Assembly: GCA_023386585.1 (NCBI GenBank)
Contig: JAEWJM010000004.1
Location: 1-64,000 of the forward strand
Source: Bacteroidota bacterium
Lineage (GTDB): Bacteria > Bacteroidota > Bacteroidia > Flavobacteriales > Flavobacteriaceae
Direction of reading: 5' to 3'
DNA length: 64,000 nt
The translations under genes and the position numbers were made by a program. The notes beneath the pieces were generated by a model, which was not told where the DNA came from, searched no databases, and worked only from the letters and a program-made list of their open reading frames with translations. Below, one piece after another: positions 51,598 through 60,053 of this stretch. Position 1 is the stretch's first letter; each line of letters begins with the position of its first letter.

Positions 51598-52176
51598 TTG
51601 GGTTTGGAAAATATCATTCCTTCAGGAAAAAATGACGGAACGGGAGTTGCTGTTTCACCGAAAGATATCAAGCCGGAACAATACCGCCAGATTGTTGGTG
51701 TTGCATGGTCGGATGCGTTGATCAGCGGAGGAATTTCGACTGTAAACATGGCAATCGGACTCAATGCCAATGACGTTGCCAATCTTGCAGTGGAACAGGA
51801 AAAGAAAATCACCGCGTTGGAAAACCGGTTCAGCTCACTGGAAGACCGCCTTGCAGCACTTGAAACAGGCAATCCGGCTCCGGTAAAAACCGAGGTTACC
51901 GCACCTGCACCGGTTAAGGAAGCAGTAGCAAAAACGCCTTCACGTTCCGAACTGCTTGCGTCGAGTATGCCAACCGAACTCAGCGCAGAAGTAATGGATC
52001 AGGCGATTCAATACCTGAAAGATACTTACGCAAGTCAGGGATTGGATTACAAAACACATCCGGGATTGAACCGTTTGTTCACCGATTCGGCGTTCAAAGC
52101 GCAGGTTATCGCAAAAGCACAGCAAACCTATAAAGTTTCTTATCAAAAGCTTCTTCAGGAAGCCGGAAGGAAATAA
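51598..52176 (+). CDS. Hypothetical protein, possibly N-terminally truncated
   Basis: The frame codes for about 192 residues from a TTG at 51598, but protein-like sequence continues upstream (SAPGAALG) to a stop near 51562. The start GLENIIPSGKNDGTGVAVSP and QIVGVAWSDALISGGISTVN looks like the interior of a longer protein, such as a fibre or intramolecular chaperone tail. A coiled coil (about 62-85: KKITALENRFSSLEDRLAAL) and an Ala/Pro/Val linker lead to a helical C-terminus. It is followed by a good terminator at 52196-52222. It may therefore be a real small gene or the remnant of a larger one. Confidence 0.5.
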   Translation: MGLENIIPSGKNDGTGVAVSPKDIKPEQYRQIVGVAWSDALISGGISTVNMAIGLNANDVANLAVEQEKKITALENRFSSLEDRLAALETGNPAPVKTEVTAPAPVKEAVAKTPSRSELLASSMPTELSAEVMDQAIQYLKDTYASQGLDYKTHPGLNRLFTDSAFKAQVIAKAQQTYKVSYQKLLQEAGRK

Positions 52177-52195
52177 AACGGAATTACAGATTCTT

Positions 52196-52222
52196 AAAGC
52201 CGGACATTGTTCCGGCTTTTTT
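52196..52222 (+). terminator. Rho-independent terminator
   Basis: AAAGCCGGA, a short CATTGT loop and TCCGGCTTT form a perfect 9-bp stem followed by further T residues, 20 bases after the stop at 52176. Confidence 0.9.
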
Positions 52223-52342
52223 TATTGCAATTGGCCATTTTTGCAACTTCCCGCACAATGTTCACAAAATCAACTTTGTACGCAAATAAAAACTTTATAC
52301 CCAAACCTCTTTTTCCTATATTTACGTTAAATTTTTTAACAT

Positions 52343-55300
52343 ATGAGAAACTTCTACCTCTTCGTCATGCTGCTTTTCATTGCCGCCGGCCAATCGCAAA
52401 ACGCTACTGAAAAGCGATTCAGCCAGATTCCGTCGGCCTATTTATCACATCCCGAGCTGGGCAGGACAACGCATCCGGTGGCGATGAACGAGGTGGATTA
52501 CGAGCTTGTCCAGGAGCGCACCAAATTTTCAAGAACGTTTCTCAATAAGAATACGACCAGGACTACTCTTCAGTCGTCTTCGCCTTTGCATTACCGTGGC
52601 GATGACGGTTTTTGGCATACCATCGATTACAAATTGGCTTCGGTGGGCGATATAATAATTTTCCCGGCGCAGGATCCGTATTTCGAATCGAAGGCACAGA
52701 GTACGTCGATAACTGTCGGCGACAAGCAAATCAACATTATCGGCCAGACAAACATTGTTTTTGTGTCGAATGGCAATTCGACAAAAATGGTGTCAAACCC
52801 AAAGCCGGCCTCGATTGCAAATGACAGCCAGCTTGTATTTACCGATATTCTTCCGAACGTCGATAAACGATTCACTCTTTATCACGGGGCGATGAAACTC
52901 GATTATAAGATCAACAGCGCGAATGTCCTGCCGCAGCAGCTTGACATTATGATCGTAGAAGAGACCATCGAACTGCCTGCGGGATTTACCATCAACGAGC
53001 AAAAGCAAGACGACCAGACGACAGACCGCTTGATTGTTAACAACGCTAAAGGCGAACAAATGCTCACCTTCGAGCAACCGATGCTGTCCGACAGCAGGCC
53101 GGTAAACGAATCACGGCCGGTGCATAATTCTTTCGAAGGGAAATACCTGTTGATCCCGGCAGGCGGCAATAAATATAAAATACAGATCGTAATCGATGGA
53201 TCGTGGCTACAATCTCCGCAGCGCGTTTACCCGGTGACAATTGACCCGGTCGTAAGTCTTGGCAGCAACAATGTGGTCAACTCGTGTTATTTCCCGACTT
53301 ACCAGCAATCGTCAATGCAGGTTGCGGTTCCTGCGGGTGAAACCGTACTGACGTCGGATATCAGCTATCATTTCGTCGCAGCCGCCGGTTCGGGCGCATG
53401 GATTGCCGACCAGCGGAGCTTCGTATCCGGACCGAACGGCCAAACGCCCGTGGCTTCAGGGAGCGGGAGCTTTGACGGCGCATACACTTACAACATTACC
53501 GGCAGCGCAATCGGAAACGTCGTGTCGCCGGGACAAATCAATTTTACTTTTAACTTCGCGCGGGATTATGGCGGATCGGGTTGCAATTCCACATATAATT
53601 TTGTGGATCAGCGGCAGATATATGTAACCTACGGAACGATAGAATTTGGGGACGGACCGCTGGTCATCAACGAATATTCGGCATCGAACCGGAACTTCAA
53701 TGACGGATTTGGAAGGACCGAAGACTGGATCGAATTGTACAATTCAAGTCCGGACAGCTACTTCAATCTGGCGGGCTATTACCTGAGCAACAATAGTAAT
53801 AATCCTACAAAATGGCAAATCCAGAGCGGAGTCATTCCGCCGAACAGCCGCGTGCTCGTATTTTGTTCGGAAAGGGATATTTCATCAGGAACGGTTTTGC
53901 ATGCGAGTTTCGACCTTACGCAGCTAAAGCCCGACGAGGTTGTGCTTGCCGACCCGGACGGTGTGATCGTCGAATCGCACGAAATGTTCGTCACCCAGAT
54001 GAATCATTCCTATGGCAGGACCACCGACGGCGCAGCCACGTGGAGCGTTTTCACCTCGCCTACTCCGGGCACTGCAAATACAGGCGGCTTTACAACATAT
54101 GCTACAAAACCCAGCTTTAATCTTGCGCCGGGACGATATTCGGGTACGGTTACCGTATCGTTGTCAACTACAGGACAAAATGAGCAAATCCGCTACACTA
54201 CCAACGGCTCAACGCCAACGGTAACTTCGCCGCTGTATTCGGCACCGATCCAGATCACCCAATCGACCGTTGTCCGCGCTCGCGCTTTCAGTACGCTGCC
54301 CGATATTTTACCGGGGTTTATCGAAACCAATACGTACTTCATCAACGAAACCTCGTCGTTACCGGTATTTTCCTTTGCGGGAGATCCCGATCTGCTGCAG
54401 CTTTTCAATGGCAGCGCCGGCCAGTTGCCTGTTGGAAGCTTCGAATTTTTCGAAAATGACGGCACTTTCGTCGAAGAAAGCGTTGGCGATTTTAACAAGC
54501 ATGGCAACGATTCGTGGAGTTACAACCAGCGCGGGGTGGACTTCGTAACGCGCGATGATTATGGCTATAACCGGCGTTGGGACCATAAATTTTTCAGCAC
54601 CACCGATAGGACCCAGTTCCGATGGCTAATGGTAAAACCGGCGGGAAGCGACAATTATCCGGGGCAAACCGGCGGTGCCCACATGAGGGATGCGTTTGCA
54701 CATACGCTGTCACAATCGGCGCATTTGGATCTCGACGAACGGAGTTGCACCTTCATCAGCCTTTTCGTCAACGGCCAGTATTGGGGTTTGTATGACCTTC
54801 GAGAGCGTGTTGACGACAACAATTACACCGACTACTATTACGGCCAGGATTATACCTACAGGGACAGTGATATTTACCTGCAATATTTGAAAACATGGGG
54901 ATCGACCGAGAACCGGTTTGGAAATCAGGCGGCTACCGACGACTGGCAGGCATTGGTGGATTTCGTACAAAATAACGACATGTCGCTTGAGGCGAATTAC
55001 AACTACGTTGACAGCCAGTTGAATATCGACAGCCTTATCGATTACTTCGTATTCAATTCGTACCTCGTAAATCACGACTGGCTCAACTGGAATACGTCGT
55101 GGTGGCGCGGACTCGACCCAACCGGCGGTGCACAAAAATGGCGTTATGCACTTTGGGATATCGACGGAATCTTAGGCCATTACATCAACTACACCGGCAT
55201 TCCCGATATTTCTGCCGATGCGCCGCCGTGCCAGGCCGAAAATATTCCGGTTGGCGTTGGCCATACGCAGACCATTGGCAAACTGATCGAGGAAAACCCG

Positions 55301-56614
55301 ATGGTGCGTCAGCGTTACATTACGAGATACGCCGATTTGCTGAATACCGGGCTTTCGTGTGAGCATGTGACGCAGGTATTTGACAGCATCGTCTCGGTTA
55401 TCGCACCTGAAATGCCGCGGCATATCTTACGCTGGGGCGGAAATCTGCAAACGTGGCAGGCTAATGTGCAGGCGGCGCGTACATTCCTCTTGCAGCGGTG
55501 TTCACAGACCATCAGCACTGGATTGGTCGATTGCTACAACGTTACCGGGCCATTCGCAACGACATTTGAGGTTGAGCCTGCGGGTACCGGAAAAATTAAA
55601 ATGAATTCGGAATGGCTGACGGCCTATCCTTATACCGCGCAGGTTTTTGGAAATATCGACACATTGCTGAAGGCTGAAGCCAATCCCGGATATGAGTTTA
55701 GCTATTGGGAAGTCGATGGTGCGGTCATTTCCCCAAGTGCGACCGATCTCGACATTATGCTTCAGATATCGCAGGCGACTTCAGTTACGGCACATTTTGT
55801 TGAAGCGATAAACAATGGCGACCATGTGGTTTATTACTGGCACTTCAACAGCCTTTTGACGCCGTCGGATGTGGTGAGCATTGCGCCGGATTATTCGCAG
55901 ATTCCGACAGCGCAGCCACTAATGACATACACCGGAACGGGGCCGCGCGACATTGACGCCAACTCGACCGGCTCGGTGCTGAACCTTTATCTTAACGAGC
56001 CTTCGGGGAAATGCGCAAGAGTCAGGAATCCGTCGGATAACCGCTCCCTTGTTTTTGACCTGCCGACAACGGGATACAAAGACATCAAATTTGGTTATGC
56101 CGTTCAGCGGACGGCGCAGGGACAACTGATCAACAACTTGTCGTACAGCCTCGACGGCAGCAATTTCATCCAAACCGGACTCGGTCAGACTGCATTCAAT
56201 GTGGGTACCGATTTTACGATGATCGATCTTGATTTTACGACGATCACCGGCGCAAACGATAACGCGAACTTTAAGGTAATGGTGATGTTTGAAGGCAATA
56301 CTGCGACAGATAACGGAAACAACCGGCTAGACAACATTTCGCTCAAAGGAACCGAAATCAGCTTGTCGGCTCCCGTGCATCACTTGACCTCGTACCAGGT
56401 ATTCCCGAATCCATCGACCGGCAGCTTCCATATCATAACCGCCGAAAAAATGAAGGATCTGGCAGTTTACGATATGCTGGGCAAGAAAATCTGGAATAAG
56501 GCAGTGAACAGTACGTCGGAAGCCATTGACCTGAGCAGCCTCGCAAACGGAATTTACATGTTGAAGATTAAAACCGACGACGGAATGATTACCCATAAAA
56601 TTATCAAGCAATAG
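52343..56614 (+). CDS. CotH/lamin-tail T9SS surface protein
   Basis: A secreted protein of 1423 residues. After the signal peptide (MRNFYLFVMLLFIAAGQSQ) comes a long N-terminal region (about 30-430). A lamin-tail domain follows (LVINEYSASNRNFND, EDWIELYNSS, about 435-560). Then comes a chitobiase C-terminal-like Ig domain (IRYTTNGSTPTVTSPLY, about 585-655), a CotH kinase-like domain (FISLFVNGQYWGLYDLRERV, NHDWLNWN, WRYALWDIDGILGHY; about 670-1050), beta domains and a T9SS type A sorting signal (SYQVFPNPSTGSFHI ... KIIKQ). CotH domains can phosphorylate proteins. It probably acts at the cell surface. Confidence 0.92.
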   Translation: MRNFYLFVMLLFIAAGQSQNATEKRFSQIPSAYLSHPELGRTTHPVAMNEVDYELVQERTKFSRTFLNKNTTRTTLQSSSPLHYRGDDGFWHTIDYKLASVGDIIIFPAQDPYFESKAQSTSITVGDKQINIIGQTNIVFVSNGNSTKMVSNPKPASIANDSQLVFTDILPNVDKRFTLYHGAMKLDYKINSANVLPQQLDIMIVEETIELPAGFTINEQKQDDQTTDRLIVNNAKGEQMLTFEQPMLSDSRPVNESRPVHNSFEGKYLLIPAGGNKYKIQIVIDGSWLQSPQRVYPVTIDPVVSLGSNNVVNSCYFPTYQQSSMQVAVPAGETVLTSDISYHFVAAAGSGAWIADQRSFVSGPNGQTPVASGSGSFDGAYTYNITGSAIGNVVSPGQINFTFNFARDYGGSGCNSTYNFVDQRQIYVTYGTIEFGDGPLVINEYSASNRNFNDGFGRTEDWIELYNSSPDSYFNLAGYYLSNNSNNPTKWQIQSGVIPPNSRVLVFCSERDISSGTVLHASFDLTQLKPDEVVLADPDGVIVESHEMFVTQMNHSYGRTTDGAATWSVFTSPTPGTANTGGFTTYATKPSFNLAPGRYSGTVTVSLSTTGQNEQIRYTTNGSTPTVTSPLYSAPIQITQSTVVRARAFSTLPDILPGFIETNTYFINETSSLPVFSFAGDPDLLQLFNGSAGQLPVGSFEFFENDGTFVEESVGDFNKHGNDSWSYNQRGVDFVTRDDYGYNRRWDHKFFSTTDRTQFRWLMVKPAGSDNYPGQTGGAHMRDAFAHTLSQSAHLDLDERSCTFISLFVNGQYWGLYDLRERVDDNNYTDYYYGQDYTYRDSDIYLQYLKTWGSTENRFGNQAATDDWQALVDFVQNNDMSLEANYNYVDSQLNIDSLIDYFVFNSYLVNHDWLNWNTSWWRGLDPTGGAQKWRYALWDIDGILGHYINYTGIPDISADAPPCQAENIPVGVGHTQTIGKLIEENPMVRQRYITRYADLLNTGLSCEHVTQVFDSIVSVIAPEMPRHILRWGGNLQTWQANVQAARTFLLQRCSQTISTGLVDCYNVTGPFATTFEVEPAGTGKIKMNSEWLTAYPYTAQVFGNIDTLLKAEANPGYEFSYWEVDGAVISPSATDLDIMLQISQATSVTAHFVEAINNGDHVVYYWHFNSLLTPSDVVSIAPDYSQIPTAQPLMTYTGTGPRDIDANSTGSVLNLYLNEPSGKCARVRNPSDNRSLVFDLPTTGYKDIKFGYAVQRTAQGQLINNLSYSLDGSNFIQTGLGQTAFNVGTDFTMIDLDFTTITGANDNANFKVMVMFEGNTATDNGNNRLDNISLKGTEISLSAPVHHLTSYQVFPNPSTGSFHIITAEKMKDLAVYDMLGKKIWNKAVNSTSEAIDLSSLANGIYMLKIKTDDGMITHKIIKQ

Positions 56615-56753
56615 TAATTAGGGTTTGCTTTAAGGTTTAGCTTTGGGCCTAGAGCCTACAGCTTTGTTTTGTGTCACCGCGCGTTAATAGGATTTTAACG
56701 GGCGTCGCGCAGCCCTTGATATGGCCCTTGTTGGCGTGGAACGGCTTTATACT

Positions 56754-56912
56754 ATGGAACCGCAATGGCGAAGAAAAATGTTGACCGGCTTTGGATTGGC
56801 AGCGCTGGCGGCCGTTGTTTTTGCCGCTATCGTGGCGTTATTGTACTGGCCGTGCCGATGGTATGCAAACTATAAGGCGACGCACCGGAATTGGTGGCCG
56901 CGCTATTTGTGA
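56754..56912 (+). CDS. Possible small single-span membrane protein
   Basis: A 52-residue frame beginning MEPQWRRKMLTGFGLAALAA with one hydrophobic segment (about 12-32) flanked by basic residues, ending HRNWWPRYL. The positive-inside layout is plausible for a small inner-membrane protein, and the frame ends 20 bases before a hairpin. There is no family evidence, and an upstream ATG at 56721 is also possible. Confidence 0.35.
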   Translation: MEPQWRRKMLTGFGLAALAAVVFAAIVALLYWPCRWYANYKATHRNWWPRYL

Positions 56913-56931
56913 TTTAAGATTTGCTAATAAA

Positions 56932-56949
56932 AAAAGCCCCTCAGGGCTT
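56932..56949 (-). terminator. Hairpin with T run on the minus strand
   Basis: AAGCCC, CTCA and GGGCTT form a stem. The run of A residues before it on the plus strand makes a T run on the minus strand. It may end transcription of the SDR gene, about 240 bases downstream of that stop. Confidence 0.55.
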
Positions 56950-57185
56950 CTCTTTCTCCAAAACCGCCGTGTTGCTGATCGGTTTCCGCTTTCGCGCCGA
57001 CGTAGGGATTTTAATGTGTACGAACGGGTGGAAAGCACACATCCCATTACAGCCTCCTCGGCGAAACTGACTACCCGTCATCTTCGTTGTGGAGAACACG
57101 CAAGTTAATGATTTGGACGTTTTCGATATTACATTTTCCGGTTTAGAATTTATGTGATTCGCATAAACCGGCGCTCGAAGGCGTA

Positions 57186-58184
57186 CTACGGTTGGCCGGA
57201 TCCACCACTCGAGCCATATATCTGACCGTTTGCATAACTTGCATCTGCGGCGGCCAACTGAACATAGATCGATGCCAATTCTACCGGCTGCCCCGGCCTG
57301 CTCATCGGCGTTTGTGAACCAAACTCCTGTAGTTTTTCCTGGGTTGCCCCGCCGCTAACCTGTAAAGGTGTCCAAATCGGGCCGGGAGCTACTCCATTGA
57401 CACGAATTCCCTTCGGGCCCAATTGCTTTGCCAGTGACTTGATATAATTGGTGGTTGCCGCCTTCGTCTGTGCATAATCGTAAAGGTCGGCAGACGGATC
57501 GTAGGCCTGTTCGGAGCTTGTACCAATTATTGCGGAGCCCGGCTTCAAGTGAGGCAATGCGGCTTTAATGATCCAGAACGGCGCGTAGATATTGGTTTTC
57601 ATCGTGGCATCAAAATCTTCACTCGAGACATCAAGGATCGACTCGCGCGTTTGTTGCCTTGCTGCATTGCTAACCACAATGTCGAGTCCACCCAGAGCAT
57701 TTACCGCATCCTCAACCAGCCGTTTGCAAAAGGCCTCGTCGCGGATGTCGCCCGGTATCGCAATTCCCTTGCGCCCTTCGGCCCTGATAAGGCGGATCAC
57801 TTCTGCCGCATCTTCTTCTTCGTCCGGAAGGTAATTTATGGCCACGTCGGCGCCTTCCCTGGCGTAGGCAATTGCAGCCGCACGTCCCATACCCGAATCA
57901 CCTCCGGTAATTAATGCCTTTCGGCCCTTGAGCCTGCCCGATCCCTTGTAACTTTTTTCGCCGTGATCGGGTTGCGGATCCATATGCGCTGCGAGTCCAG
58001 GCCAGGGTTGCGACTGTTTTTTGAACGGCGGCCGCGGGTACTTTTTGGTCGGATCATCCGGCGCAGAAGCTTCGTTCGCGGGCGACAAGGTGTCTGCAAT
58101 AACCGGACTTATAGCTGCAGAGGCGAGTACGGCACTAATCCCATTGATAGCCGACCGGCGGCTCATCGTAAAATTATTGCTCAT
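57186..58184 (-). CDS. SDR family oxidoreductase with Tat-like signal
   Basis: A 332-residue short-chain dehydrogenase of the extended YhdG/YgfF-like group common in stress regulons. The cofactor motif is LITGGDSGMGRAAAIAY (TGxxxGxG, near 90). VSNAARQQ (near 172) and the catalytic YAQTKAA (Tyr and Lys, near 237-241) with Ser in IGTSSEQ (near 224) are all present. The N-terminus carries a twin-arginine-like signal (MSRRSAINGISAVLASAAIS), so it may be exported folded. A spacer with KKYPRPPFKKQSQPWPG precedes the domain. The substrate is unknown. Confidence 0.9.
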   Translation of the reverse strand: MSNNFTMSRRSAINGISAVLASAAISPVIADTLSPANEASAPDDPTKKYPRPPFKKQSQPWPGLAAHMDPQPDHGEKSYKGSGRLKGRKALITGGDSGMGRAAAIAYAREGADVAINYLPDEEEDAAEVIRLIRAEGRKGIAIPGDIRDEAFCKRLVEDAVNALGGLDIVVSNAARQQTRESILDVSSEDFDATMKTNIYAPFWIIKAALPHLKPGSAIIGTSSEQAYDPSADLYDYAQTKAATTNYIKSLAKQLGPKGIRVNGVAPGPIWTPLQVSGGATQEKLQEFGSQTPMSRPGQPVELASIYVQLAAADASYANGQIYGSSGGSGQP

Positions 58185-58398
58185 GATTCGTATTTTTAAG
58201 TTTACTTAAATTTACAAACAGGCGCAGTTACTACTGAAAACCAGCGGGTTAAAAAAATATTAATTGTTTCTGCCGTAGCTCTTTATCCAAGGGATGCATA
58301 AAATATCCGGAACCTGAAATTCCGTAACCTTTTAACGAAACTACGTAATGTTTGCCGCGGCATCCGTAATTAAATTTAAAAATCTAAAAAACAACATT

Positions 58399-58788
58399 AT
58401 GGAAAATAAAAATCATTGGGATGGTGCCCGCGATGGCGAAATCCAGCACAACCACCACCAAAGCTACGGCGACAATGAGGGCCAGTGGATGATGCAAAAC
58501 GAAAACGATTCCTACAGCCTGAGTGACGCTGAAGAAGATTATGACGACACGATGTATGCCTCAGATGATTCCGATTACAATTCGGCATCGGACGGCTCGA
58601 TGTACGCGGCTGATCACGACGAGGAAGACTACAATGACAACGACAACCTTACCGATGATGACGGTGGCGATGATGTGGATTCTGAAGATGCCGACGAAGA
58701 TGCCGATCCTGATTGGGGAATGGTCGACCCGCAGGAAACGGGAAGGCACGACCCGATGGACCCAAGCGGGCCCGGAAGCGCGGTCTGA
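58399..58788 (+). CDS. Very acidic small protein
   Basis: A 129-residue protein dominated by Asp and Glu, with a short N-terminal segment (MENKNHWDGARDGEIQHNHH) and a long stretch such as SDAEEDYDDTMYASDDSDYN. It ends GRHDPMDPSGPGSAV. No fold is expected; it may be disordered and bind cations or basic partners. The ATG at 58399 was chosen as the first credible start. A strong bidirectional hairpin follows 12 bases after the stop. It is divergent from the SDR gene, and the space between them may hold promoters for both. Unknown family. Confidence 0.65.
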   Translation: MENKNHWDGARDGEIQHNHHQSYGDNEGQWMMQNENDSYSLSDAEEDYDDTMYASDDSDYNSASDGSMYAADHDEEDYNDNDNLTDDDGGDDVDSEDADEDADPDWGMVDPQETGRHDPMDPSGPGSAV

Positions 58789-58800
58789 CAATAAGCTATT

Positions 58801-58829
58801 AAAAAAGCCCTGACAACAGGGCTTTTTTT
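58801..58829. terminator. Bidirectional terminator
   Basis: AAAAAAGCCCTG, an ACAA loop and CAGGGCTTTTTT form a perfect 12-bp stem with T runs on both strands. It serves the acidic-protein gene (plus) and the small peptide gene 1 (minus), whose stop codon lies in the T run. Confidence 0.92.
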
Positions 58830-58959
58830 AGAATGCTGCATCCGGGTAAAAACCGTACGCATCGTATTCGTCGGCTTGTTGCGGTTCGGTGGTTTGCGGT
58901 TCGTTAACCAGTTCTTCAGAGACCATAAAGAACCCTTTTTCGGTGTTGTTAATTTCCAT
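58828..58959 (-). CDS. Short peptide gene 1 (43 residues)
   Basis: MEINNTEKGFFMVSEELVNE continues to DAYGFYPDAAF. The gene shares a layout with the one at 59130-59279: ME, a KG-aromatic motif, EEL, a linker rich in Glu, Pro and Gln, and a C-terminal FYPDA. It ends inside a perfect terminator. The pairing suggests precursor-like or small acidic regulatory peptides. No family is claimed. Confidence 0.7.
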   Translation of the reverse strand: MEINNTEKGFFMVSEELVNEPQTTEPQQADEYDAYGFYPDAAF

Positions 58960-59087
58960 AGCATTAATTTTAAGTTAGTTTCGAGTTTCGGGCCGAATGA
59001 ACCGGCTTTATTGCGTTGGCAATTTCAGGATTTTAAACCGCATCCCTTTTATATAATTTTTGCAGAAGTTTACGAAGTTTTAAAGCG

Positions 59088-59116
59088 AAAAAAAGCCCCG
59101 TCTTTCGACAGGGCTC
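59088..59116 (-). terminator. Terminator of short peptide gene 2
   Basis: Read on the minus strand, AGCCCTGTC, GAAA and GACGGGGCT form a 9-bp stem with one T-G pair followed by seven T residues, 14 bases after the stop of the peptide gene. Confidence 0.85.
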
Positions 59117-59129
59117 AGGGTTGATTGTG

Positions 59130-59279
59130 TTAAATACAGGCATCAGGGTAAAATTCATATCCATCCTTAAATTTTTCCTTTTGCGGTTCTTCAGCAGGCG
59201 GAACATTTTCAATCGAGTCGTCTGTAAGCTCTTCGATCTGCATGTACCAGCCTCCTTTTGTTTGTGGTGTTTTTTCCAT
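59130..59279 (-). CDS. Short peptide gene 2 (49 residues)
   Basis: MEKTPQTKGGWYMQIEELTD leads through PPAEEPQKEK to DGYEFYPDACI. It is a paralogue of the gene at 58828-58959, with KGGWYM in place of KGFFMV and the same EEL and FYPDA motifs. It has its own terminator, which supports it being expressed. It is unusual in ending with Cys-Ile. Function unknown. Confidence 0.7.
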   Translation of the reverse strand: MEKTPQTKGGWYMQIEELTDDSIENVPPAEEPQKEKFKDGYEFYPDACI

Positions 59280-59489
59280 AAAAATAGGGTTTGAGACTTG
59301 GTTACGGCATTAAAATTAACAACTGGAACAGCGCTTTTACTGTTTTGTCGACCAACCGCCCAAATACTTGTTTAACGGCTGGCACCTCGTATTTTGTCCG
59401 ATTTATCATATATTTTAGCGAGCTGCCAATGCAAGATTTCTCTTGCTAATCAACTGGAATTGACGTAACTTCAGGAACAAACACAAATA

Positions 59490-59969
59490 ATGAACATTCC
59501 AAAATTGTTGGTTGCTGCATTCTCGGCAACAAACGTCATGACGACTTTCAGCTATTTGATGGCTGGCAAATACAAAGCGCTGTTCGCCGAGCCCGTCATG
59601 TTGAACTTCATTCTCCACCGGCTGCACCTCTGCATTCCGGGCAGGTTTAAGAAGTTCACCGGCTGGCTTGCACATTACTGTATCGGATTGGCATTTGTGT
59701 TTGCCTACGCGCTGCTCTGGCGTTATGCCGGAATCCAATTCGGATGGCTTTCCGCCTTCACTTTCGGCGTTGCCAGCGCAATTATAGGAATGATCGGCTG
59801 GACGTTAATTTACCGCCTGCCCGATAAAAAGCCTCCGGTGCCGCTTCGCGATTATTATGTTCAGCTGTTTTTTGCACACATCATTTTCGCACTCGTGGTC
59901 GTAGCGGCTTGCAAGGTGTTCGATTACGATCCGGTGGGAAAGGTCCGCCGCGAGCTCTCGGCTTTGTAA
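59490..59969 (+). CDS. Integral membrane protein, unknown
   Basis: A 159-residue protein with four hydrophobic segments (about residues 5-24, 62-80, 87-105 and 127-143). Notable parts are MNIPKLLVAAFSATNVMTTF, LAHYCIGLAFVFAYALLWRY, FGVASAIIGMIGWTLIYRLP and FFAHIIFALVVVAACKVFDY. Basic residues between segments 1 and 2 (HRLHLCIPGRFKKFTG) suggest that loop is cytoplasmic. I do not recognise the family. It is a single gene with its own upstream region. Confidence 0.65.
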   Translation: MNIPKLLVAAFSATNVMTTFSYLMAGKYKALFAEPVMLNFILHRLHLCIPGRFKKFTGWLAHYCIGLAFVFAYALLWRYAGIQFGWLSAFTFGVASAIIGMIGWTLIYRLPDKKPPVPLRDYYVQLFFAHIIFALVVVAACKVFDYDPVGKVRRELSAL

Positions 59970-60053
59970 TTTCTTCGTTATCCGATTTATCAACCATTAA
60001 CAACATCAAATTTTTATTTTATATTCAATAACGCTCCAGCCAAAACACTTCAG

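Larger units (their letters stand above)
56615..57185. other. Gap with a terminator and a doubtful small ORF
   Basis: Heptad-like GGTTTAG units at 56625-56660 resemble those elsewhere. A 52-codon frame from 56754 (MEPQWRRKMLTGFGLAALAA and on, with one membrane segment) is possible but unsupported. A hairpin at 56932-56949 could stop transcription from the minus strand. Nothing else is visible. Confidence 0.45.

Noticed and set aside
56838..57047. Minus-strand reading frame of 69 codons
   Set aside because: The arginine-rich translation looks like an out-of-frame reading, and it crosses a terminator hairpin.
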